Shown here: positions 1 through 7,722 of the stretch, one piece after another | Numbering within the stretch: position 1 is the first letter of the stretch | Layout of the letters: each line of letters opens with the position of its first letter | NCBI GenBank assembly: GCA_963826795.1 | Contig: CAWGYT010000007.1 | Location: forward strand, 62,001 to 126,000 | Direction: 5' to 3' | From: CAWGYT01 sp963826795 | GTDB taxonomy: Bacteria > Planctomycetota > Planctomycetia > Pirellulales > Pirellulaceae | DNA: 64,000 nt | Notes under the pieces: generated by a model | The model's input: the letters and a program-made list of their open reading frames with translations, nothing else | What the model was told of the DNA's origin: nothing | Database searches by the model: none | Translations under genes and position numbers: made by a program

Positions 1-510
1 GCTGCCGTCGTGCCGCTGCACGGCGCTGCCGATGAGCGACATCTCGGGCCGATCGACGTCTTCAAGTTCCTTCCGCACAATGACACTCACGGCGTAGCCA
101 CCTGACGAGGGAGCGACTCGAATCTCGCCTTGGCGCCGGATCGACTGGAAGGTGCTGTGCCAGCGTTCAAACCCGGGCGTGGAGTCCTTCCGAAAGATTT
201 CCAGAATCGACGCCCCGGGAACCATTTGCGTTTCGATCCGGCCCTCCGTCATGACGTTTCCGATTAGCCGCACCCGCTCTTCCCGCGCGATCGGGAAGTA
301 GTCGTCCACCGTGTCGACAATCTGATTCCAGACGAACTCGGGGTCTTCGACGGGGACTTCGATCGGATTCGGCAACGAAATCACCGCCACGTCGGCTTGC
401 TGGGTACGACTGAAGTGCGTGCAGCCGAGGAAGCACGTCAGGACCAGGGCGAGGTGAACTGACCACCGTCGCCAGCCAGGGCGGGGAATGCAATCCAGGG
501 ATGGGTTCAT
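1..510 (-). CDS. Putative lipoprotein, planctomycete type (3' end outside window)
   Basis: Partial gene: about 170 residues are visible and the frame is still open at the window edge. The N-terminus has Arg residues, then a hydrophobic stretch ending in a lipobox (FLGC, Cys30), so an exported lipoprotein is likely. The mature part begins with a segment containing VWNQIVDTVDDYF and looks like a compact folded domain; I recognise no enzyme motif. The ATG at 510 is chosen because GGAAGG lies about 9 bases upstream; an in-frame ATG at 540 would add ten residues and lacks such a site. Function unknown. The reading frame is well supported by the signal sequence. Confidence 0.7.
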   Translation of the reverse strand, partial: MNPSLDCIPRPGWRRWSVHLALVLTCFLGCTHFSRTQQADVAVISLPNPIEVPVEDPEFVWNQIVDTVDDYFPIAREERVRLIGNVMTEGRIETQMVPGASILEIFRKDSTPGFERWHSTFQSIRRQGEIRVAPSSGGYAVSVIVRKELEDVDRPEMSLIGSAVQRHDGS

Positions 511-624
511 GAGCCAACGCCTTCCGATGCCGCTCCGCATGTCTTGTCGCGGGGCGGCGGATTGTTTCGGAAAGCGAGGCTTACTGCAAGATCACTGCCG
601 GGTCATTCATCCCATTCCCTTGCA

Positions 625-1962
625 TCACCTCGAGGAAGGTGAGCGTCGACGGCGGCGAGCAGCCAGCAGAGGTAGCGTTGCCAGCGTCAGCAGCCAGCTT
701 GCAGGCTCCGGCACGGCGGCAACCGCCGGACGTGGCCCGAGCTCGTAGCCACCGGCCTGAAATGCGGCCACGAAGTCCGACGTATCGAACTCGGTGTCCC
801 CGTCCCAATCGCCCGTCGCCCAACCCGAGTTGCCTGGTACTCCGTCTTCGTAGTGGCCCGCCTGGAACACATCGACGAGATCGTCCGAACCGAAGACGCC
901 GTCCAGGTTCGCGTCCCCGAGGTAGGTCCGCTTAATCTGGTTCACCCAGACCGTGCGATCCACGTCATTGACGGCGCTATCCAAATTCATGTCGAACTTC
1001 AGGTCGGTACTCAGGTTCCGCACGGCCGCCGAAAGCTCGTCGATATCCGCGTCCGTCAGCATCCCGTCCATATTCACATCGCCGTCTCCCAGCGGAGGCG
1101 CCGCGACCTGGGCGCGGAGTGGGGACACATCCTGAATCACCGTGAACTGGGGATTGGCATTGGGGTCGTAATCCACGTTGGGGCTGCCAAAGCTGGTGCT
1201 GCCCGTATCGTCATAGAATTCGCTGGCAGGGGTCACGGCCTGCCACATCGCCACCGTGACCGATTCACCCGCCGGCGCGACCGGCCCCTCGAGACTGCCC
1301 GCCTCTTTGTTATTGATCCCGCCGCCCGCCCAGTCACTCCCGATACCTTCGCCGGCCGGGCCAAAAACGACCTGGGCGGAAGCATTGACGATGGTCAGCG
1401 TCCAATCCGAATTTCCGACTGAAAAATCGCCCGGATTCCCGTCATTCGTCGTCGTGGTCACCAGCGCCGATGCCCCTTTGGCCGCTTCTTCACGCGTTGC
1501 CACGTTGATCCACCAATCGCCGTTGGGGTCCAAGGGGTCCGGGTTATAGCTGATATCAGTCGACGTATTGACGCCGTCTTCGCCGCCGCCATTGACCGTT
1601 TCGATGAATGTCAACAAGGTCCCCGACCGCAGATTCGACCAAATTGGATCGCCGGATAAAGTGAGAGTTCCAGCCGCCGTGCCACCCCCCGCCACGTCCT
1701 CATCCTCGGTCCAATTCAATTGCCAGCCGCGCATGTCGACTTGGTCGCCGACGACCAGCAATTCGAACCAGTTGCCACCGTTGCCGAAAATCGTTCCGAA
1801 GAACGAATCCTTGCCGGCGCCATCATCTAGCCGCTGACCTGAACTGACGGCGTTGTACTCATTGAGAATCACATCCGCGGCTAGCAGCGGCCTGGCGTCG
1901 AGAGCGAGCATCAGCTGAGTCAACATGATGGTCCCGACGAACGTCAAATGTTTCTTACTCAT
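625..1962 (-). CDS. Secreted lamin-tail/dockerin protein with PEP-CTERM anchor
   Basis: A 445-residue surface protein. Residues 1-28 form a Sec signal peptide. The following ~200 residues start with VILNEYNAVSSG and contain NWFELLV, as in lamin-tail domains. Residues ~290-400 hold several DxNxDG calcium loops (GDVNMDG, GDANLDG, GDWDGD), a dockerin type I pattern. The last 30 residues carry VPEP, a hydrophobic helix and an Arg cluster: the PEP-CTERM sorting signal cut by an exosortase. The ATG at 1962 has TAAGG upstream. Probable role: an exported adhesive or matrix protein held at the envelope; the ligand is unknown. No exosortase gene lies in this window. Confidence 0.88.
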   Translation of the reverse strand: MSKKHLTFVGTIMLTQLMLALDARPLLAADVILNEYNAVSSGQRLDDGAGKDSFFGTIFGNGGNWFELLVVGDQVDMRGWQLNWTEDEDVAGGGTAAGTLTLSGDPIWSNLRSGTLLTFIETVNGGGEDGVNTSTDISYNPDPLDPNGDWWINVATREEAAKGASALVTTTTNDGNPGDFSVGNSDWTLTIVNASAQVVFGPAGEGIGSDWAGGGINNKEAGSLEGPVAPAGESVTVAMWQAVTPASEFYDDTGSTSFGSPNVDYDPNANPQFTVIQDVSPLRAQVAAPPLGDGDVNMDGMLTDADIDELSAAVRNLSTDLKFDMNLDSAVNDVDRTVWVNQIKRTYLGDANLDGVFGSDDLVDVFQAGHYEDGVPGNSGWATGDWDGDTEFDTSDFVAAFQAGGYELGPRPAVAAVPEPASWLLTLATLPLLAARRRRRSPSSR

Positions 1963-2192
1963 ATTGATTTGACCTTACTTTTCCCCACGCAAACTCGAAG
2001 TATTGTCCCGCAATGGCATTCCTGAATTCATTCGGTGCCAATTACCCAGCGTCGCCAACTGCCGCCATTGTATCCTAACGCTACGTACAAAAGCACTCCC
2101 GCGACGCGGAGTTTGGGGTAACCCGGCTGCGACCGCCCGAAGGCGGCGCCTTCCGGCTCGGGCAGAACCGCTGGCGTCCTGCGTCCCCGGCG

Positions 2193-2241
2193 CAAAGAAA
2201 ACGCCGCTTGACGGCGGGTATCCCGCGCGTCAAGGCGGCGT
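2193..2241 (-). terminator. Rho-independent terminator of the 2269-2967 gene
   Basis: On the minus strand, about 30 bases after the stop at 2269, a long inverted repeat (arms ACGCCGC/TTGACG and CGTCAAGCGGCGT with a one-base bulge, plus an inner GCGGG/CCCGC pair) is followed by TTTTCTTT. This is a standard hairpin plus U-tract. The rest of the spacer 1963-2268 shows nothing else I can name. Confidence 0.7.
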
Positions 2242-2268
2242 GGTGGCGGGCCAGGTGGAGCTGGATGC

Positions 2269-2967
2269 CTAGCTGTAGGAGGCGTCCATGCCGAGTCGTA
2301 GTTTGAGCTCCTCGAACTGCTCGGCGTAGTCCTCGCATGACGAATGCACGTGCTCGGCTTCCGTGATGAAACGAAGTTCCTCGTCAAATTGGACGCCGTA
2401 AGCTCGGAGGATTCGTTCGTAGGCCTTTAGCTGCTCGCCGTAGACGATCAGTAATTTGTGTTCATCAAACTGAACTTCCTGGGGAAGCGAGGGATTCAGC
2501 ACGGCGATGCCGGTGCAGCCATCATGGGTCAACAAGTCTTCGAATTCCCACAGTGTGCTGAGCAGCACGGGCATGTCCATGTGTTCGCGATAAAGGTCAC
2601 GATGCCCACGACCGTCCCGCGCGTGGCTGGTCTCGAGGACGACATCGACGACGTTCCCAAGCGGCTCGAGCAGGTCAACAAACAGCTCAAATAGTTTTTC
2701 GTGGGAGGCGGCCGCCATGATCACGGGGAGGTCCGTGTTTGTCTCGGTGTCGTGATACGCGTCGTGGCGATAACCTTGTCGCGGGACGACTTTCAGATCG
2801 TACGATGGCCGGATGGCCTCGGTCAGCACGAAATCACCATACCGTTTGACGCCCAGGTGCGCCTCGAGCTCATCTTTCGACAATTGTTCAAAACTGCTGG
2901 TCGACGAGACGCTCTTGACATCTTCTTCCTGGAAGACGTTTTGAAAGAAGTTCTTCAGAAAGCCCAT
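2269..2967 (-). CDS. Conserved hypothetical cytosolic protein
   Basis: A 232-residue acidic protein with no signal peptide or membrane segment. It opens with MGFLKNFFQNVFQEED and is rich in Glu, Asp, Leu and His. I recognise no named domain; length and composition suggest a planctomycete-conserved soluble protein. The ATG at 2967 is preferred over one four codons upstream (2979) because GAGG lies 6 bases before it. It is transcribed alone and ends in a strong hairpin terminator. The neighbouring lipoprotein gene is divergent and gives no functional hint. Confidence 0.7.
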   Translation of the reverse strand: MGFLKNFFQNVFQEEDVKSVSSTSSFEQLSKDELEAHLGVKRYGDFVLTEAIRPSYDLKVVPRQGYRHDAYHDTETNTDLPVIMAAASHEKLFELFVDLLEPLGNVVDVVLETSHARDGRGHRDLYREHMDMPVLLSTLWEFEDLLTHDGCTGIAVLNPSLPQEVQFDEHKLLIVYGEQLKAYERILRAYGVQFDEELRFITEAEHVHSSCEDYAEQFEELKLRLGMDASYS

Positions 2968-3357
2968 CGTGAACCTCAAGTACTACGTGGTGCGAGCCCA
3001 GAGAATCTGTGGGCAAAACCTGGTTGTTACTCAAAAGCTAGGACACGATCACAGCCCTGGTCACGGGCTCGTCGGGCAAGGTTCTGGGGGCAGAAGGGCG
3101 GCGACGAAATAATCCGTACAGTTGGCGAGATCGCATAGGTGCAAAAGTGCCGCCTCGGTATGGGTCATGACCAAGCGGCGTGATGAACGACTGAAGTCTA
3201 GCATTCGCTTCTTTGGCGTTTCCGAACCTCGCTTCATGACGACGAAGGCGAAGGTTCCCGGGGGAGTCCTTTCCGGTCCTTGACTCGATATACTCGTTGG
3301 TCCCGTCGACCCTCTGCCGATTGTGCCGGCTTCCGCTGGAATTTGGTTAAGTTGCTG
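2968..3357. other. Divergent intergenic region, no gene seen
   Basis: 390 bp between two divergently transcribed genes, so it must hold promoters for both. A TATACT box occurs near 3291 on the plus strand without a good -35 partner. Open frames across it have no ribosome site and no protein-like composition. Confidence 0.4.
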
Positions 3358-4920
3358 ATGCGTGCCCCGCCACAGATGCTGCTGGTTTTCCTTGCCCTCG
3401 GAACGCTTGCCGGGTGCGAATCGCGTCCCGACGCTTTGAACGCGGGACATCCAACGGCCCCGAAGGGGGCGGATTCAGACCGTGGAATCGCCGCGACCGC
3501 GGTGGAAGAAATGACGGTCTGGGAGACGATCTTGATGAGTGGTGAGCCGGTCGGCTACCAGTCGTTCACCTTCCGCAAGAGCGAAGAGGGACCCTATTTC
3601 GATGCCGTCGGGGAGTCTCGCCTGACGATCAAGCGGTTCGGTCAGACCGTGACGCAAACCATGCACCTGGCCAGTCGGGAGACAGGCGACGGTCAGGTCG
3701 TCCGGCTGGAATCCCGCGTCGAGTCGGGGACCAGCCAAACTCAGCTTGTTGCCCGGCGGGTCGGTCAGAGTCTGCGTTTCGAGCCGCAGTCCAGCCCGAC
3801 GACGAAGCCGTGGTCGATCCCCTTGCCGCCCGTCTGCGGTGGTTTTTTTGCCGTGGAGTGGTCGCTCCGCCGAGACCCGATCGCGGCGGGACAGTCACGG
3901 GCGCTGCAGGCGGTCATCCCGGGTCTGAACCAGGTCGCCGAGATTCAGTTGTCGGCCGTCGCGTGGGAACCGACGGAGTTGCCGGCCGGTCCACAGAAAC
4001 TGCTCCGGATGGAACAAACTCTCCTGTTGCCCGACAGCGACACCTCGAATCTGCACAGTGTCCTGTGGGTGACCGATCAAGGCGAGATTCTCAAGACCGA
4101 GCTGCCGGCGCTGGATCAGGTCAGTTATCGCGTTGCTCGGGACGAGGCCTTGGCCGTCCGGCGACCTCCCCGCTTCGACCTTGGTGATTTCTCGACGATT
4201 CGAGTCGCGACGCCGTTGGCCCACGCCCAAGCGGCCCGCCGAGCTCGTTACCGCGTGAGCATGCTGCGCGGCGATCCGAGCCGAGTTTTTCAGCAAACGC
4301 CGGGACAGCGTGTGCAACGGGTCGACGCACACACGGCGACACTCGACGTACGTGCCTTACGCGGCGATGCGTCGCTCCCCACGAACGCCAGCGGGCCGCA
4401 GGATGCCCCCCCCAAGGCGCGGGATCGTGAGCCCTCGGCGCTGATCGAGAGCAACGATCCGGAGGTCCGACAACTGGCAGCACAAATCGCGACGCGTGAC
4501 AGCGCGCCGTGGTCCATTGCGATTTCGGCCGAGCGGCTTGTTTTCGAACAGCTAACCCAGAAGGATTTTTCCACCGCGATGGCGTCGGCGGCCGAGGTCG
4601 CCCGCCAGCGGCAAGGTGATTGCACGGAACATGCGGTCTTGACGGCGGCGATTTGCCGGGCTCGCGGTGTTCCTGCGCGGGTCCTGATCGGCCTGGTTTA
4701 TGTCGCTCAAGAACAGGGGTTCGCCTTTCATATGTGGAATGAGGTCTGGACGGGGGCCGGTTGGATCCCGATTGATTCCACTCTGGGACGCGGAGGGACC
4801 GGGGCCGCTCATCTGATCCTGGGACGGAGTAGCTTGGAAAGCGACCAGGGACTCAGTGCGCTGTTGCCCGTGCTGAACATCTTGGGTCAGCTGAAGATCG
4901 AGGTGCTGGATGCGGAGTGA
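3358..4920 (+). CDS. Transglutaminase-like lipoprotein
   Basis: A 520-residue protein. It starts with a hydrophobic signal and lipobox (LAGC, Cys20), so it should be lipid-anchored after export. The long middle part is beta-rich and unassigned. The C-terminal ~110 residues form a transglutaminase-like (papain-fold) core: GDCTEHA with Cys422, FHMWNE with His458 and IDSTLG with Asp473 give the Cys-His-Asp triad. Members of this superfamily act as peptidases or cross-linkers; the substrate here is unknown. The ATG at 3358 is chosen over 3280 because it starts directly at the signal peptide. It appears to be monocistronic. Confidence 0.85.
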   Translation: MRAPPQMLLVFLALGTLAGCESRPDALNAGHPTAPKGADSDRGIAATAVEEMTVWETILMSGEPVGYQSFTFRKSEEGPYFDAVGESRLTIKRFGQTVTQTMHLASRETGDGQVVRLESRVESGTSQTQLVARRVGQSLRFEPQSSPTTKPWSIPLPPVCGGFFAVEWSLRRDPIAAGQSRALQAVIPGLNQVAEIQLSAVAWEPTELPAGPQKLLRMEQTLLLPDSDTSNLHSVLWVTDQGEILKTELPALDQVSYRVARDEALAVRRPPRFDLGDFSTIRVATPLAHAQAARRARYRVSMLRGDPSRVFQQTPGQRVQRVDAHTATLDVRALRGDASLPTNASGPQDAPPKARDREPSALIESNDPEVRQLAAQIATRDSAPWSIAISAERLVFEQLTQKDFSTAMASAAEVARQRQGDCTEHAVLTAAICRARGVPARVLIGLVYVAQEQGFAFHMWNEVWTGAGWIPIDSTLGRGGTGAAHLILGRSSLESDQGLSALLPVLNILGQLKIEVLDAE

Positions 4921-5037
4921 GCCGCTGATCTCCGGCGTTCGGGCACTCCGCGAGCGGATCACAACTCGTTACAATGCGCGCCGATGCAGCGGAAATGCAG
5001 CGGAAGTGCACCACGGGACCGCACGGAAAGCCAATTC

Positions 5038-5613
5038 ATGAAGATCTACACCAAACAGGGCGACGACGGCGGAACGGGACTGGTCGGGGGTCAGCGGGTC
5101 TCCAAGGATGACGCCCGAATCGAAGCCTACGGGACGTTAGACGAGTTGTCCGCCTCCCTCGGTTGGGCCCAATCGCTCAGCCGCGAAATGGCGATGGACG
5201 AGCTGATTCAGTCGATCCAAAACGACTTGTTTCTGATCGGGTCCCAACTGGCGACGCCCGACCCAAGCCAAAGTCCCGCGGGGGCCATCGATGCCGCGGA
5301 CGTCGAGCGTCTGGAACGGGCCATCGACCACTGGGACGGGCCCTTGCCGCCGCTGCGGAATTTCATCCTTCCCGGAGGAACACCCGCCGCGGCCGCCCTG
5401 CACGTGACCCGCGTGGTCTGTCGCCGAGCGGAGCGGCGTGTCGTCACGCTGGCGGCGCACGCGGCGGTCGCCGCCCAGATCATTCCCTACTTGAATCGAC
5501 TCAGCGATCTGCTGTTCGTGCTGGCCCGCAACGCCAATGCCAAGGCTCAGGTCAGCGATATTCTGTGGCAACCACGTCGCGCGCCCGATCCAAGTCAGAC
5601 CGGGCCGGAATGA
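5038..5613 (+). CDS. Cob(I)alamin adenosyltransferase, PduO type
   Basis: A 191-residue enzyme that adenosylates reduced corrinoids using ATP, producing adenosylcobalamin. Family marks are the N-terminal KIYTKQGDDGGTGLVGG nucleotide-binding motif, YGTLDELSA, and the C-terminal Arg-rich helix with RAERR followed by YLNRLSDLLFVLAR. Length fits the PduO family. The ATG at 5038 has GGAAAG about 7 bases upstream; an upstream ATG at 4984 would add an unconserved tail. Another cobalamin/tetrapyrrole gene (cobA-hemD) lies at 28-29.5 kb, but nothing links the two. The downstream ammonium channel has its own 212-bp spacer. Confidence 0.92.
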   Translation: MKIYTKQGDDGGTGLVGGQRVSKDDARIEAYGTLDELSASLGWAQSLSREMAMDELIQSIQNDLFLIGSQLATPDPSQSPAGAIDAADVERLERAIDHWDGPLPPLRNFILPGGTPAAAALHVTRVVCRRAERRVVTLAAHAAVAAQIIPYLNRLSDLLFVLARNANAKAQVSDILWQPRRAPDPSQTGPE

Positions 5614-5825
5614 GACGGGACCAGAGAAGCAGGCAGCACGACGCAAGAATTTTCCGGTCGCGCTTCCTTGGGACCAACCCATCCAGTACCTTGGCAACTC
5701 GGGTGAGTATGTGCCTGACGAATTCACGCGAGCGGTCGGTCGTCGAGCCTCGGGCTCGGTCCGTCCCAGACGAAACGACGGGCGAGCGACTCGGTAAAGT
5801 TGAAAATCTTGGCGGGGAAAAAGCA

Positions 5826-7196
5826 ATGATGACCAAACTCTCGGGGCGCATCCGGATTTTGGGGATGAGCCTGTTATCCTTTGGCGTGCTGGGGACCTCG
5901 GTATCCTGGGGCCAGGAAGACGCTGCGGCGGTCGCGACCAAGTCCGCCAATAACGCCTGGATGATGACATCGGCGGCGCTGGTCCTGTTTATGACGGCCC
6001 CTGGCCTGGCCATGTTCTACAGCGGGCTGGTGCGTCGCAAGAATGTCCTGGGCGTCATGATGCAGTGCCTGTTCCTGATGGGAACGATGACGACAATCTG
6101 GGGTATCTACGGGTATTCCCTGGCCTTCGGGGCCCAAGACACGAACCCCTGGATTGGAAATGGGGAGTTCTTCCTGCTGCACAAGGTCACGATGGTCGGC
6201 GGTGTAGCGCCGGGTGAGGAGCTGCCGGGGCTGACCTTCATGGTGTTTCAGGGCATGTTTTTCATTATCACGCCGGCCTTGATCTGCGGGGCGTTCGCCG
6301 AGCGAATGAAGTTCGCGTCGATGGTGGTTTTCTCGATCCTCTGGGGAACGCTTGTCTACTGCCCGCTCTGCCACTGGGTCTGGGCCAAGGGCGTGTTGGC
6401 CTATGGTGAGCCGAACGCAATTGCGGGTGGCGCTTTGGACTTTGCCGGAGGGACGGTCGTCCACATCAGCTCGGGCGTGTCGGCCTTGATCTGTGCCCTC
6501 TTGATTGGGCGTCGTTTGGGGTTTGGGACGGAGGACATGCGTCCGCACAACCTGACCTACACGGCTTTGGGCGCGGCGATGTTGTGGGTGGGATGGTTTG
6601 GCTTCAATGCGGGCAGCGCGGCAGCCGCCAATGACTTGGCGGCCAACGCGTTCGTCGTGACTCATTTTTCGGCGTCGGCCGGGGCGGTTGCCTGGGCGCT
6701 GATCGAATGGTTGACGCGGGGCAAGCCCAGCGTTTTGGGGACGGCATCGGGGGCCGTTGCTGGACTCGTCTGTATCACCCCCGCCTCGGGTTTCGTCCAC
6801 CCCATGCCGGCCCTGGTGATCGGGGCCTCTGCCGGTGTCGTTTGTTACTTCGCCTGCAGCAGTCTCAAGGGGGCCCTGGGCTACGACGACGCGCTCGACG
6901 CGTTTGGTGTCCACGGGGTCGGCGGGACGCTGGGCGCGATCCTGACCGGGATCTTTGCGACCACCGATGTCAACCCCGCCGGGGCCCAGGGGCTGTTCTA
7001 CGACCCGGCCCATGGAATGTCCTTGCTGATCGGCCAGATCGTGGCCACCCTGATTACTGCCGTCTACGCCGTCGTGGTGACCTTCGTGCTGCTGAAGATT
7101 CTCGACGTGACGCTGGGACTGAGGGTCAATCAGGAGGGGGAAATTCAGGGGCTGGACCTCTCCGAGCACGGCGAAGAGGGGTATATTTTCACCTAA
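5826..7196 (+). CDS. amtB: Ammonium transporter (Amt), first copy
   Basis: A 456-residue Amt/MEP/Rh channel passing NH3/NH4+ across the inner membrane. A signal peptide (ending near SVSWGQ) is followed by about eleven hydrophobic helices. The twin pore histidines are in DFAGGTVVHISSG and DAFGVHGVGGT, and the family end motif ...SEHGEEGY is present. Of two adjacent ATGs (5826, 5829) the first follows GGGGAAAAAGC. A small hairpin (CGAGCC/GGCTCG, 5744-5758) lies in the spacer. glnB starts 102 bp downstream, the classic amtB-glnK arrangement in which the PII trimer plugs the channel, so the neighbour is probably its regulator. Confidence 0.95.
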   Translation: MMTKLSGRIRILGMSLLSFGVLGTSVSWGQEDAAAVATKSANNAWMMTSAALVLFMTAPGLAMFYSGLVRRKNVLGVMMQCLFLMGTMTTIWGIYGYSLAFGAQDTNPWIGNGEFFLLHKVTMVGGVAPGEELPGLTFMVFQGMFFIITPALICGAFAERMKFASMVVFSILWGTLVYCPLCHWVWAKGVLAYGEPNAIAGGALDFAGGTVVHISSGVSALICALLIGRRLGFGTEDMRPHNLTYTALGAAMLWVGWFGFNAGSAAAANDLAANAFVVTHFSASAGAVAWALIEWLTRGKPSVLGTASGAVAGLVCITPASGFVHPMPALVIGASAGVVCYFACSSLKGALGYDDALDAFGVHGVGGTLGAILTGIFATTDVNPAGAQGLFYDPAHGMSLLIGQIVATLITAVYAVVVTFVLLKILDVTLGLRVNQEGEIQGLDLSEHGEEGYIFT

Positions 7197-7297
7197 ATGC
7201 GCGAGGCGGGTAACCTAGTCCCTGGGCCGCGATCCCACCGGCAAGTTCCTTACCGTGTTGGGTCGAGGGCCGAGGGCGTCGCTGAGGAGTCGCGAGT

Positions 7298-7636
7298 ATG
7301 AAGAAGATCGAAGCAGTGATCCGGCATTTTAAGCTGGAGGAAGTCAAGAATGCTTTGTCCGAGCAAGGCGTGCACGGCATGACGATTACGGAAGTACGCG
7401 GCTTCGGACGTCAGAAAGGGCATAAGGAGACGTATCGCGGAACCGAATATACGGTCGATTTCGTTCCCAAAGTGAAAATGGAGATCGTCTGTGGCGATGC
7501 CCAGGTCCAGACCACGCTGGATACGATCATGCGCGCCGCGCAGACCGGCCAGATCGGTGACGGAAAAATCTTCGTCACCTCCCTGGACACGATCCTCCGA
7601 ATTCGTACCGGCGAGACGGACGAGGACGCTCTCTAG
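7298..7636 (+). CDS. glnB: Nitrogen regulatory protein PII
   Basis: A 112-residue PII signal protein. Such trimers bind ATP/ADP and 2-oxoglutarate and control ammonium channels and glutamine synthetase adenylylation. The T-loop GFGRQKGHKETYRGTEY carries Tyr51, the residue uridylylated by GlnD; Gln39 is kept, and the C-loop has GQIGDGK and RIRTGE for nucleotide binding. It lies between amtB and glnD, so channel, signal protein and modifying enzyme form one locus. glnD follows 87 bp later on the same strand, consistent with an operon. The second PII in this window (37.1 kb) lacks Tyr51. Confidence 0.95.
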   Translation: MKKIEAVIRHFKLEEVKNALSEQGVHGMTITEVRGFGRQKGHKETYRGTEYTVDFVPKVKMEIVCGDAQVQTTLDTIMRAAQTGQIGDGKIFVTSLDTILRIRTGETDEDAL

Positions 7637-7722
7637 GCCGTTTCAACTCCCCGAGGCGGCGCGGGGGCGTAGAGGCGAGTTGGACGTCCCGCCTTGGAAT
7701 CCAACGGGATGACGATTCGCGG

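Noticed and set aside
3061..3450. 129-codon minus-strand frame in the divergent spacer
   Set aside because: Overlaps the signal peptide region of the transglutaminase-like gene and has no ribosome site or recognisable sequence.
5614..5825. Sigma-54 promoter before the first amt gene
   Set aside because: A TTGGCAACTC segment near 5692 lacks the GC dinucleotide at the required 10-base distance.
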